A stretch of 9,967 nt of DNA from CAYURR01 sp964446745 (GTDB taxonomy: Bacteria; Bacillota; Clostridia; Lachnospirales; WQUN01), in contig CAYURR010000112.1 of assembly GCA_964446745.1 (NCBI GenBank), positions 1 through 9,967 of the forward strand, read 5' to 3'. Each line of letters starts with the position of its first letter. The first letter of the stretch is position 1. Shown here in pieces: positions 1 to 6,507 of the stretch. The translations under genes and the position numbers were made by a program. The notes beneath the pieces are model-generated. The model saw only the letters and a program-made list of their open reading frames with translations. It ran no database searches and was not told the DNA's origin.

Positions 1-518
1 CAGAGTATCACCGCGTCGGCTTCGATGGTTTGGACATGAAACAAGCCGGTGTTTTGCCGGCTTTTTATGCCGCGTACCACCGGCTTATCATCATTATTAC
101 TGATAAGTATTTCACTACATTCGCAGCTTGAGAGAACCCTCGCATGGTTTTGGGTAGCGTAACCGGACAACGCACGAACAACGTCAGACGCCTTGTCACT
201 GACAGGAAAGATGCGTCCTCCGCGTTCGGCTTTTACCGCTACGCCCATTTCTTCAAAAAAAGCCACCGTACTGCCGCTGTCAAATCGGCTAAAAGCAGAA
301 TGCAAAAAGGATTTGTTTGTGATGCGTGCTGTATCCATGTCGGAAAAGGATGCGGTATTTGTAATATTGCAGCGTCCCTTTCCGGTAATACCGAGCTTCA
401 GACCGGCTTTGTGCATCTTTTCGATCAGAGTAACCTCACAACCATAACGCGCAGCCGTTCCGGCTGCCATCATACCGGATGCTCCGGCTCCTACGACGAT
501 AACATGCCTGTCGCTCAT
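1..518 (-). CDS. HI0933/BaiN-family NAD(P)/FAD-dependent oxidoreductase, N-terminal part (3' end off the window)
   Basis: A minus-strand frame stays open from the ATG at 516-518 to the left edge, giving 172 codons of a family usually about 400 residues long. The N-terminus carries a Rossmann FAD-binding loop, VVGAGASG at residues 9-16, and an acidic end of the second strand (LIEK). It is followed by the family hallmark GITGKGRCNITNT near residues 44-56. Further on, ERGGRIFPVSDKASDVV and a distal ADAVIL (start of the usual ATGG motif) match the HI0933-like group. Members are flavoproteins; some reduce bile-acid intermediates, but most have no known substrate, so none is claimed here. The start is five bases after the spoVS stop, with only a weak ribosome site inside the end of spoVS, which suggests co-transcription and translational coupling. 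The family call is firm; function and C-terminus are not visible. Confidence 0.9.
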   Translation of the reverse strand, partial: MSDRHVIVVGAGASGMMAAGTAARYGCEVTLIEKMHKAGLKLGITGKGRCNITNTASFSDMDTARITNKSFLHSAFSRFDSGSTVAFFEEMGVAVKAERGGRIFPVSDKASDVVRALSGYATQNHARVLSSCECSEILISNNDDKPVVRGIKSRQNTGLFHVQTIEADAVIL

Positions 519-523
519 CTTAG

Positions 524-784
524 TTATCGTTTTTCAACGACGAATTTCATTACTGTACGTATACTTCCCTCAACATCTGATTGCGCAAAAGACGGTATAC
601 TGATTAAGTCTATTCCGTTCGGTGCCAGATACCCGCGTGCAATAGCTATGCTCTTTGTAGCTTGGTTTACAGCTGCGGCACCTATAGCCACAACCTCAAC
701 AGATTCACCGTTACGAACGACACCTGCTATAGCACCTGCTACTGACTTTGGAACTGACGAACCCGATACTTTAAGTACTTCCAT
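524..784 (-). CDS. spoVS: Stage V sporulation protein S (SpoVS)
   Basis: This 86-residue protein has the same length as Bacillus subtilis SpoVS and matches it along its whole length. Recognisable stretches are EVLKVSGSSVPKSVAGAIAG, AIGAAAVNQATKSIAIARG, LAPNGIDLISIP, and the C-terminal RTVMKFVVEKR. SpoVS is a small Alba-like protein, presumed to bind nucleic acid, that affects septation, spore coat formation and engulfment in B. subtilis. The ATG at 782-784 is chosen because an AGGAGG lies eight bases upstream; a TTG one codon earlier would be too close to that site. A candidate promoter with a palindrome in its spacer lies about 40 bases upstream. The next gene, a flavoprotein, follows after five bases. 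The product call is very safe; regulation by a sporulation sigma factor is not evident, since I found no convincing sigma-H site. Confidence 0.97.
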   Translation of the reverse strand: MEVLKVSGSSVPKSVAGAIAGVVRNGESVEVVAIGAAAVNQATKSIAIARGYLAPNGIDLISIPSFAQSDVEGSIRTVMKFVVEKR

Positions 785-820
785 CAATGTAACCTCCTAC
801 TACTATTTTTATTCAATGAA

Positions 821-848
821 TTTATATTCGCGAAATATCGCGAGTAAA
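821..848 (-). promoter_or_regulatory. Candidate sigma-A promoter of spoVS
   Basis: Read on the minus strand, TTTACT (843-848, 4 of 6 to TTGACA) and TATAAA (821-826, 5 of 6 to TATAAT) are separated by 16 bases. Transcription would begin near 814, leaving a leader of about 30 bases with the AGGAGG before the spoVS ATG. The spacing fits, but the region is AT-rich so chance matches are likely; it is inferred from sequence only. Confidence 0.5.
828..843. promoter_or_regulatory. Palindrome TCGCGA-N4-TCGCGA, candidate operator
   Basis: Two copies of the self-complementary hexamer TCGCGA (828-833 and 838-843) are exactly 10 bases apart, forming a 6-4-6 perfect palindrome in otherwise very AT-rich DNA. 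It occupies almost the whole spacer of the candidate spoVS promoter, the classical position for a repressor or a spacer-distorting activator. I do not recognise the cognate regulator. Confidence 0.5.
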
Positions 849-873
849 TTTATCGAGTAAATAAATTTATCGA
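841..873. repeat. Short AT-rich direct repeats upstream of the spoVS promoter
   Basis: CGAGTAAAT occurs at 841-849 and 854-862 (13-base step), and TAAATTTATCGA at 845-856 and 862-873 (17-base step). The repeats overlap each other and abut the TCGCGA palindrome, and each CGAGTAAAT contains a copy of the putative -35 hexamer in reverse. They may be additional protein contacts, alternative promoter elements, or products of local slippage in AT-rich DNA. Confidence 0.45.
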
Positions 874-1015
874 TTAAATGAGTTTAGTTTATGTAGTAGG
901 GACGATATCTATTCAAAATTTATTTACTATTATGTTTTACTTAAATGCTTGTTATCTATTGATGATAATTTATTACGGTTTGACAATTATGGTTTCAATT
1001 GATCTACTGTTGGTT

Positions 1016-1729
1016 TCATCTTATCATTTTATCTTTAGTATATTTAACTGCCGATGGTTCAATCAACCGTATGGTGGCAAAGGCTGCCATTTGTTCAGCC
1101 TGTTTTTTGGTTGCGCCCGTCCCCGTGGCCAACACCTCATCCCCAGACATTACCGCCGCGGTAAAAACCTTTTGGTGGTCGGGTCCTGATGCGTCGGTTA
1201 TGACATAGCGAACCGTGTTCTTCCCCTCCCTTTGCAAGACCTCCTGTAAATAAGTTTTATAGTCCTGAAACTCAAACGTGGCAGCTTGCTCGGCTAATTT
1301 GTCTTTGAACAGGCGTTCAATGACAGCTTGTACACAGTTAAGGCCGCCATCAAGAAACACCGCTCCGAAAACAGCTTCTAACGCATCCGACAGTATAGAT
1401 GCCCTGTCGTTGCCTCCGGACATGGCCTCTCCCCTTCCGAGTTTCAGACAGGAACCAAGCCCGATATCCCTCGCGATAGTAGCGAGGCTCTGCTCACACA
1501 CCAAAGACGCGCGAAATTTCGTCATCTGTCCCTCGCTCATATTAGGATATGTCCTATATAACAGGTGACTGATCACGAGTTCCAATACGGCATCACCCAA
1601 AAACTCCATGCGTTCGTTATTCACATTCTCAGAATGCGTAACACCTATTTCATTGGCGTAGGAGCTATGGGTCAGTGCGATGTCAAGCAAAGCGGGGTTT
1701 TTGAAGCTATAGCCGATAGTTAGGGTCAT
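1016..1729 (-). CDS. rnc: Ribonuclease III
   Basis: This 237-residue protein has the full two-domain bacterial RNase III layout. The endonuclease domain (about residues 1-150) carries the signature NERMEFLGDAVLE at 38-50 and DALEAVFGAVFLDGG at 115-129; metal-binding Glu42, Asp46, Asp115 and Glu118 are all present. A double-stranded RNA-binding domain spans roughly 156-223, ending in the ATKKQAEQMAA helix. The enzyme cleaves double-stranded RNA in rRNA precursor processing and mRNA turnover. The ATG overlaps the acpP stop as ATGA, with a GGAG-like site inside the end of acpP, so the two are probably translated as a coupled pair. The usual clostridial neighbour smc is not found downstream; instead an AT-rich gap leads to spoVS. 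No hairpin terminator is visible after the stop. Confidence 0.98.
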   Translation of the reverse strand: MTLTIGYSFKNPALLDIALTHSSYANEIGVTHSENVNNERMEFLGDAVLELVISHLLYRTYPNMSEGQMTKFRASLVCEQSLATIARDIGLGSCLKLGRGEAMSGGNDRASILSDALEAVFGAVFLDGGLNCVQAVIERLFKDKLAEQAATFEFQDYKTYLQEVLQREGKNTVRYVITDASGPDHQKVFTAAVMSGDEVLATGTGATKKQAEQMAAFATIRLIEPSAVKYTKDKMIR

Positions 1730-1995
1730 TTAGAGGCTTTGCTCCCGATATATGCCGCTGCGTCGCCCACAGTCTTAATCTTTTCGGCATCCTCGTTCGA
1801 AAACTCCATATCAAAAGCCTCTTCAAGCTCGGAAATAATCTGGAAGATATCCAGAGAGTCCGCTCCGAGATCACGGGCAAATGACGTATCAGCAGTTATC
1901 TTATTTTTGTCTATGCCCATTTGTTCGGAGATTATTTCCGCTATCTTGTCCATTTCCATGTTGAATGCTTTGTTGTTTTCATTACCCTTTTCCAT
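1726..1995 (-). CDS. acpP: Acyl carrier protein
   Basis: The product carries growing acyl chains on a phosphopantetheine arm for fatty acid and phospholipid synthesis in the cytosol. The attachment motif GADSLD is present, with the modified serine at residue 47 of this reading, followed by the acidic helix ISELEEAFDMEFSNEDAEKIKTVGDAAAYI typical of Bacillota ACP. The ATG at 1993-1995 is chosen because a GAAGGGG ribosome site lies eight to nine bases upstream. That gives 89 residues, about 10 longer at the N-terminus than usual because of a Lys/Asn-rich leader. An internal ATG at 1957-1959 would give a standard 77-residue ACP but has no ribosome site. The gene overlaps rnc by four bases (ATGA). 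A promoter-like sequence lies 34-62 bases upstream. Family certain, exact start less so. Confidence 0.96.
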   Translation of the reverse strand: MEKGNENNKAFNMEMDKIAEIISEQMGIDKNKITADTSFARDLGADSLDIFQIISELEEAFDMEFSNEDAEKIKTVGDAAAYIGSKASK

Positions 1996-2028
1996 GCGTC
2001 AGTCCCCTTCTTGTCATCTGCTACAAAC

Positions 2029-2057
2029 AATATACAGGATTTTTATTCTCTTTACAA
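2029..2057 (-). promoter_or_regulatory. Candidate sigma-A promoter of acpP-rnc
   Basis: On the minus strand TTGTAA (2052-2057, 4 of 6) and TATATT (2029-2034, 5 of 6) are separated by exactly 17 bases. The likely start near 2022 gives a leader of about 27 bases that contains the acpP ribosome site. No FapR-type operator is recognisable nearby, so control by the lipid regulator is not supported. Confidence 0.55.
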
Positions 2058-2201
2058 TAGTTAATTGAATAATTCATGTGAACTTAATTTGCTTTTTACA
2101 ATTACTTTTGATACTCTTAATTTGATTCGAGATTTGAAAATATATCACGTTATGAGAGTGTTTTATCAATTCATTTGATCAATGCGAGGGATTATATCTC
2201 A

Positions 2202-2912
2202 ATGATTCACTATAAGATACATGGTGACGGCCACCCACTGATTATGCTACACGGCAATATGGAGAGTTCGGAGTATTTCAAGGCACAGGTCGCATTTTTC
2301 AAAACCAAATACAAGGTCATCACAATCGACAGCCGTGGGCATGGGCGTTCGGGCTTCGGCGATCTGCCAATCACGATTGATCTGCTCGCAGATGATGTAC
2401 TCGATGTCATGAATACACTCGGCATAAAAAAAGCCGCACTGCTTGGTTTCAGTGACGGCGGAAATATTGCGCTGCGTTTAGCTGAAAAGTCTGTCTCCGG
2501 CTTCCCGGATGCAACGCGTTTCTCTGCGATGATTGTTGTCGGAGCCAATCTGTATACCCAAAACCTCAAGCCCTCCGTAATATTGCCCTACAGGGCGCTG
2601 TACCTGTTGTTTAGAGCCTTAGGTTTTATTCCTCGGTACCGCCGTAAAGCTATGCTGATGTCTTTGGTAACTGAGGAACAGGGCTTTAATGAAAATCTGC
2701 TTCGCTTGGTCAAGATACCCATCTTAGTTATGGCCGGTCAGAACGATATGATCAAGGAGGATCATACCAGAGAGCTCGCCGCGCTGCTACCGAACGCGAT
2801 ACTGAACATCCTACCGCATGCTAGCCATTTCCTGCTCTCCGAGCGCCCTGACGAGGCCAACGTGATCATCGATGCGTTTCTAACCGAACATCTTACTTCC
2901 TCATCGGGCTGA
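2202..2912 (+). CDS. Alpha/beta hydrolase
   Basis: This 236-residue protein has the complete alpha/beta hydrolase core. It shows the oxyanion-loop HGN at residues 17-19, the strand IDSRGHGRS at 42-50, a nucleophile elbow GFSDGG with Ser84, the acid in AGQNDM (Asp182), and His209 in PHASHF. No signal peptide or membrane segment is evident, so it is probably a cytosolic esterase, lipase-like or haloperoxidase-like enzyme; the substrate cannot be read from sequence. The ATG at 2202 is preferred because GAGGG lies 11 bases upstream; a TTG at 2175 would add nine residues but has no good ribosome site. It is the only plus-strand gene in the window, divergent from acpP and convergent with spoIIIAH, whose last codons it overlaps by 20 bases. 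The orientation suggests later insertion into an older gene order, which is inference. Confidence 0.93.
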   Translation: MIHYKIHGDGHPLIMLHGNMESSEYFKAQVAFFKTKYKVITIDSRGHGRSGFGDLPITIDLLADDVLDVMNTLGIKKAALLGFSDGGNIALRLAEKSVSGFPDATRFSAMIVVGANLYTQNLKPSVILPYRALYLLFRALGFIPRYRRKAMLMSLVTEEQGFNENLLRLVKIPILVMAGQNDMIKEDHTRELAALLPNAILNILPHASHFLLSERPDEANVIIDAFLTEHLTSSSG

Positions 2913-3561
2913 TGTGTATCTGATCCGGACGCATGCCGGTCTTGCGCTTTACTATGTCCTCGATCTGGGCTATCTCTGCATCCGTGAGTGCTTCCTTATT
3001 TACCACTACGTCGACGCTCTCGTCGTCGATGCGCACATAAACCTCAGCAAAGCCCTTGGACTCTATCATAGCCTCAGCCGCCGTCTCCTTCTCGATCCGC
3101 TTTTGTATCTCCATGATCGAGTCGGCTGCTTCTGCTTTCTTTAATTGCTCTATGTTCGTGTTATTTATGACCTCGGTAAGTATTTCCTTTTCCTTCGCGC
3201 GGGCTTGCTCCCTATTGAGCTTTGCCTGTACGAAGTATGAGCTGTCTTGCGTTGTGTTCACAAATACCGCCGTGCCCGGATCCGATGTCGTATCCGATAC
3301 ATACAACGTTGAGTTTTGATCGGCATCAGATAGTGTTGCGATCATCGGGTTGTCATCGATCGTGAGCGCCGTGCCTATCTCACCCTCGGTGTCCGCAGTC
3401 ATGATCTCCGTCGGTATCAGCGCGCTGATCTCGCCCTTGTCGTTCAATGTGATGCCTGTTGCCGTCTTATCCTTGCGATCCACATAGTTTAAATACCCCG
3501 CGACCGCTATCATGACCACCAACGCCGTTATGATTATCTGATTCCTCTTTAATGAAAACAT
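2893..3561 (-). CDS. spoIIIAH: Stage III sporulation protein AH (SpoIIIAH)
   Basis: SpoIIIAH is the mother-cell membrane protein whose YscJ/FliF-like ring domain binds forespore SpoIIQ across the intermembrane space, forming the feeding channel. The 222-residue product (218 in B. subtilis) starts with KRNQIIITALVVMIAVAGYLNY, one membrane helix at about 8-25. A low-complexity linker follows, then SYFVQAKLNREQARAKEKEILTEVINN-type helix and the ring domain with EVYVRIDDESVDVVV near the C-terminus. The ATG at 3559-3561 is chosen because AAGGGGG precedes it by about seven bases; a start at 3600 would place 13 extra residues before the membrane helix and overlap spoIIIAG. It lies 14 bases after the spoIIIAG stop. 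Its 3' end overlaps the convergent hydrolase gene, leaving no intergenic room for a terminator. Confidence 0.96.
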   Translation of the reverse strand: MFSLKRNQIIITALVVMIAVAGYLNYVDRKDKTATGITLNDKGEISALIPTEIMTADTEGEIGTALTIDDNPMIATLSDADQNSTLYVSDTTSDPGTAVFVNTTQDSSYFVQAKLNREQARAKEKEILTEVINNTNIEQLKKAEAADSIMEIQKRIEKETAAEAMIESKGFAEVYVRIDDESVDVVVNKEALTDAEIAQIEDIVKRKTGMRPDQIHISPMRK

Positions 3562-3575
3562 CCTTTTTCCCCCTT

Positions 3576-4181
3576 CTAAGATTTCTTCTTGAATACGCAA
3601 ATCTTGTTTGCCTCCAACCCGAGTACCGCCTGCGCGGCTCGGATCAACACGTCCTGCACTAATACGTCACCGCCCCCTTCAGCAATGATGATAACGCCTT
3701 GTATCTTTGGTACCGTTTCCTTTAACACCACAGGCCCGCCCAAGGCCTTTCGGTCCTCATTCTTTGTCCACTGTTCCCTCCTCCCCCCTTGCGCGTCCGT
3801 CTCGTTTGTGCCGGATGCGCTCGTGGTCACATCCTGCGCTAATTCTATCTCCCTCCCGTTTGAAAGCGTAATCATTACCTGCGTTTCTCCTACCCCCGCT
3901 ATCTGTGAAAAGCTCTCTGCAAGCCGCTTCTCCAGCTCATGCACATATCGCGTCTCCGCGTCTGCCACCGATATGGTATCCGTGACCGCCGCTGTGCTGC
4001 GTACACCGCCGGATGGAACGGCTGCTTCTTTTTTCTCAGTATTCGCGAGGTTAAATAGGCCCTTACCGCTTAATAATATCCCGACACCCGCCAACAGCAG
4101 CATCAGCAATACTGCAAGCACACTCTTGTCCTTTTCACGAATCGTCTTTTGTATCCATTCCGATATCTTTAGCTCCTTCAT
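3576..4181 (-). CDS. spoIIIAG: Stage III sporulation protein AG (SpoIIIAG)
   Basis: SpoIIIAG forms the large ring of the SpoIIIA-SpoIIQ channel in the outer forespore (mother-cell) membrane. The 201-residue product has a cytoplasmic N-terminal tail, one membrane helix at about 20-37 (SVLAVLLMLLLAGVGILL), then a ring-building domain. This includes ELEKRLAESFSQIAGVGETQVMITLSNG, a variable loop rich in Thr, Gly and Arg, and a conserved end VPKIQGVIIIAEGGGDVLVQD followed by an AAQAVLGLEANKICVF strand. The ATG at 4179-4181 is preferred because GGAGG lies five to six bases upstream; the TTG four codons earlier overlaps that site. Start and spoIIIAF stop share a base (TAATG), indicating translational coupling. 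It is somewhat shorter than the 229-residue B. subtilis protein, mainly in the loop. Confidence 0.96.
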   Translation of the reverse strand: MKELKISEWIQKTIREKDKSVLAVLLMLLLAGVGILLSGKGLFNLANTEKKEAAVPSGGVRSTAAVTDTISVADAETRYVHELEKRLAESFSQIAGVGETQVMITLSNGREIELAQDVTTSASGTNETDAQGGRREQWTKNEDRKALGGPVVLKETVPKIQGVIIIAEGGGDVLVQDVLIRAAQAVLGLEANKICVFKKKS

Positions 4182-4813
4182 TAGTGCCTCCAATTCGCGG
4201 ACTGCCGTGTAGCAGTCACAGTTATATGTATATGACGCTCCTCAACGCCGTAGAAGTCCGATATCGCTTTTTTTATCGCCTGTACATCCGAGCCGTTACT
4301 GCCCGTGTCCACCGCCGCTTCACCCAGTCCCATGATCTCGTCTATGCGGCCGACCTTTACCTCCTCTATCCGTATGAGCCCGGCCTTTGCCTGTTGCTCT
4401 TCCGTATCTGTGACTGCTTCTGTGTCTCCTAATGTAAGACTGAGTTGTCCGATGCCATTTTGCTCGCTGTTTAAAGTAACTCGCGCATCTTTCAATAAAT
4501 ATCCGTAAGGCTTTACGAGCTCTGCGATCTGTTTGCTCACTTGATCCGTGAATAACCCTGTGAGCATATCGTATCGCATTTCTTCATAATATGCCGGGTC
4601 GGTCTCTATCATTCCCGCTTTGCTGTCAAAAAGGCCCGTCAGGCCTTGTAAGCCGTCATCCATAAATGCCAACGCCGGGCGGCTGAGCACGACCACCATC
4701 ACAAGCCCCAAGAACAGGTTCAATAGCTTCGTCATCTTGGAGGATGGCATCAGCAGCTTTATAAACGCCGCGAATATTAAACACAGCAGTACATCGTTTA
4801 TGTATAGGCTCAT
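4181..4813 (-). CDS. spoIIIAF: Stage III sporulation protein AF (SpoIIIAF)
   Basis: SpoIIIAF is a component of the mother-cell channel complex with two N-terminal membrane helices and a ring-like soluble domain facing the intermembrane space. The 210-residue product (206 in B. subtilis) shows helices at about 5-22 and 29-47 (MTKLLNLFLGLVMVVVLSRP). A long helical linker follows, then a C-terminal domain with IKKAISDFYGVEERHIHITV that resembles the other ring proteins. The ATG at 4811-4813 has GGGGTGA six bases upstream; a GTG at 4822 would add three residues but would sit on that site. It begins 13 bases after the spoIIIAE stop and shares one base with spoIIIAG. Confidence 0.95.
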   Translation of the reverse strand: MSLYINDVLLCLIFAAFIKLLMPSSKMTKLLNLFLGLVMVVVLSRPALAFMDDGLQGLTGLFDSKAGMIETDPAYYEEMRYDMLTGLFTDQVSKQIAELVKPYGYLLKDARVTLNSEQNGIGQLSLTLGDTEAVTDTEEQQAKAGLIRIEEVKVGRIDEIMGLGEAAVDTGSNGSDVQAIKKAISDFYGVEERHIHITVTATRQSANWRH

Positions 4814-4826
4814 AAGTATCACCCCA

Positions 4827-5843
4827 TCAATAGGTTGCCACGGTGATCACAGCCGATATGAACATCAGCGCGACTGTCATCACGCAGTAAAGCAGCAGCG
4901 CGATAAACGATGCTACCGCGTCGATGCATTTTACGAGACGCGGGTCGGCCACAGGCTGTATGATCGCGGCTGTAAATTTATAAATGCCGACTATCGCTAA
5001 TATCTTGAGCACGGGCACAGCACATGCTACGGCTATACCGATCGCGAGAGCGGCCATTACACCGCTCTTGATGCTCTGGGACCAGAATATCGTCATATCG
5101 AGCGCACCGCCTAATATGCCGCCAACCACCGGTACCGCTCCCGCAGAAGCCTTTGCGGCCTTGAACGCAAGGTTGTCCAATATCGGCGAGGTAATACGGT
5201 TCAACGATAATATCGATACAAACAGGAACGCGGATATCGATAGCGACCACTTCACGAGCTTTTTTAGTAGCTCCGCCAGTTTGGTCAAAACGTCGCGTTC
5301 CTCTATGTAATTAACCGCTGATATCACGGCAGCAGTTGTGATCATCGGCACTGAGACCCGCGTAATAAATACCGCTATAAACTCCGTAAAGAACATAAAC
5401 AACGGCTGAAACATCGTACCCGCGCCCGTTTTGCCTGAAAATATAAGGAGGCCCACCATGATCGGCGCTGCCGCTAGCATCATATTCGTGAGCGTTTTGA
5501 GTAATGCGCTCATCGCTACGACGATGCCGCGAAATGAATCGACCAGCAACATGATCAGTAATATGTATCCGACGTAAAACGCGACCTCTCCGACGGATTT
5601 CTCACCGCCCGGTTTCATCGACTGCATCAGTGCGGTCAGCAGAGCTGTAACTAACGCTATAGCGATGAGCCTGCCCATGAGCATACGGTTGTCCAACACG
5701 TCGCCGATCAACAGCCGGATACCTGCGTTAAGGATATCCTGCGGCGAAAGGCTGAAGTGTCCCTCGATGATGTCCTCCACCGTCCGCGTAAAGCCTTCTC
5801 CCATATTCTCTAAGCCGAAGCCCTTTAGTACATCGGTATTCAT
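4827..5843 (-). CDS. spoIIIAE: Stage III sporulation protein AE (SpoIIIAE), short N-terminus
   Basis: SpoIIIAE is the large polytopic membrane protein of the SpoIIIA complex. The 338-residue product aligns by eye with the B. subtilis protein from the FSL..D motif near residue 30 onward. Membrane segments start at about 55 (LMGRLIAIALVTALLTALM), and conserved stretches include RITSPILDNLAFKAAKASAGAVPVVGGILGGALD and ILAIVGIYKFTAAIIQPVADPRLVKCIDA. B. subtilis SpoIIIAE is 399 residues with a cleavable signal peptide; here about 55-60 N-terminal residues including that signal are missing. The upstream frame is closed by the TAA of spoIIIAD, eight codons before the ATG, and none of the codons between is a start codon, so the short start is forced. 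A GGGGG ribosome site lies about 11 bases upstream. Identity is very safe; the meaning of the missing signal is open. Confidence 0.95.
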   Translation of the reverse strand: MNTDVLKGFGLENMGEGFTRTVEDIIEGHFSLSPQDILNAGIRLLIGDVLDNRMLMGRLIAIALVTALLTALMQSMKPGGEKSVGEVAFYVGYILLIMLLVDSFRGIVVAMSALLKTLTNMMLAAAPIMVGLLIFSGKTGAGTMFQPLFMFFTEFIAVFITRVSVPMITTAAVISAVNYIEERDVLTKLAELLKKLVKWSLSISAFLFVSILSLNRITSPILDNLAFKAAKASAGAVPVVGGILGGALDMTIFWSQSIKSGVMAALAIGIAVACAVPVLKILAIVGIYKFTAAIIQPVADPRLVKCIDAVASFIALLLYCVMTVALMFISAVITVATY

Positions 5844-5864
5844 ATGTAAAAATCCCCCAACCGT

Positions 5865-6275
5865 TTAAAGACTTCCGACCAATTTCCTGATGATGTCTAG
5901 CAAGTCCGTGAGTATCGGCAGCGCAGCCACAAGGATAATCAGCTTGCCCGCGAGCTCCACCTTGTAGCCGATGGCCTTTTGGCCGGCATCGTCGCAGATC
6001 ATCTCGGCAAATTGGGCAATATATGCTATGCCGATGATTTTCATTAGCGTCACGATATGGTTCGAACCGGATCGTGATGCACTCATGCCCATATCCTCTG
6101 CCATTTTCGCAAAGAAGCTGATATTTTCACGCAGATACGGTACCACTTGTAAAAAGATCATCGCACCGGCCGCTATGCCAATGATTAGGGCAATCTCTTT
6201 GTTGAAACCCCCAACGGCCACAGCCAACACTGCCGCGACGATCCCGAACGCGGCTATCTTGATGATCTCGTCCAT
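5865..6275 (-). CDS. spoIIIAD: Stage III sporulation protein AD (SpoIIIAD)
   Basis: SpoIIIAD is a small membrane protein thought to form part of the export-platform-like base of the SpoIIIA channel, related in fold to SpoIIIAC. The 136-residue product (133 in B. subtilis) has membrane helices at about 4-20, 28-45 and near the C-terminus. It carries the conserved central motif HIVTLMKIIGIAYIAQFAEMICDDAGQKAIGYKVELAGKLIIL. The ATG at 6273-6275 lies ten bases after the spoIIIAC stop, with only a weak ribosome site, so coupling to spoIIIAC is likely. Its stop is in the same frame as spoIIIAE, 21 bases upstream of that gene. Confidence 0.96.
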   Translation of the reverse strand: MDEIIKIAAFGIVAAVLAVAVGGFNKEIALIIGIAAGAMIFLQVVPYLRENISFFAKMAEDMGMSASRSGSNHIVTLMKIIGIAYIAQFAEMICDDAGQKAIGYKVELAGKLIILVAALPILTDLLDIIRKLVGSL

Positions 6276-6285
6276 AACCGCAACT

Positions 6286-6480
6286 CTATAACCCGAAGGT
6301 GTTTTTGACCGTCGTAAACAATTCGCTGATCTTTTGGATGATTAGGAACAGCACAACCACCAGCCCTGCGAGGGAAACCATCAAGGCCTGTTCCTCACGC
6401 CCAGAATTCTTGAGTACCTGATACACCACCGACACCAAAATCCCTACCGCTGCGATCTGAAAGATTATGGCTACATCCAC
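6286..6480 (-). CDS. spoIIIAC: Stage III sporulation protein AC (SpoIIIAC)
   Basis: This 64-residue protein (68 in B. subtilis) has two membrane helices, about 5-23 and 32-49, separated by the charged turn LKNSGREEQ, as in SpoIIIAC. The family is presumed to contribute to the membrane platform of the mother-cell channel. The start is GTG at 6478-6480, supported by AAAGGTGG seven bases upstream; no ATG lies near. It follows spoIIIAB after 27 bases, one of the longer gaps inside the operon. Confidence 0.95.
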   Translation of the reverse strand: MDVAIIFQIAAVGILVSVVYQVLKNSGREEQALMVSLAGLVVVLFLIIQKISELFTTVKNTFGL

Positions 6481-6507
6481 CGCAATACCACCTTTCTGAT
6501 ATTCCTC

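Noticed and set aside
144..860. Long plus-strand open frame opposite the flavoprotein and spoVS genes
   Set aside because: It is antisense to two well-recognised genes, has no ribosome site or family-like motifs, and its tail runs into the AT-rich intergenic region.
980..1008. Plus-strand TTGACA with TCTACT 17 bases later, an antisense promoter into rnc
   Set aside because: The -35 is perfect but the -10 matches only 4 of 6 and no plus-strand product follows; in AT-rich DNA this is likely chance.
977..1018. Three GGTTTGA/GGTTTCA copies at 977, 991 and 1012
   Set aside because: Very short, spacing of 14 and 21 bases, one copy in the end of rnc; not distinguishable from chance.
2058..2201. 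Promoter for the plus-strand hydrolase
   Set aside because: Several TTGATA/TTGATT-like hexamers occur in this AT-rich stretch, but none has a well-placed -10, so no site is called.
3589..4212. Plus-strand open frame of about 207 codons opposite spoIIIAG
   Set aside because: It mirrors spoIIIAG, is Ser/Pro/Thr-rich as expected for an antisense frame, and lacks any recognisable domain.
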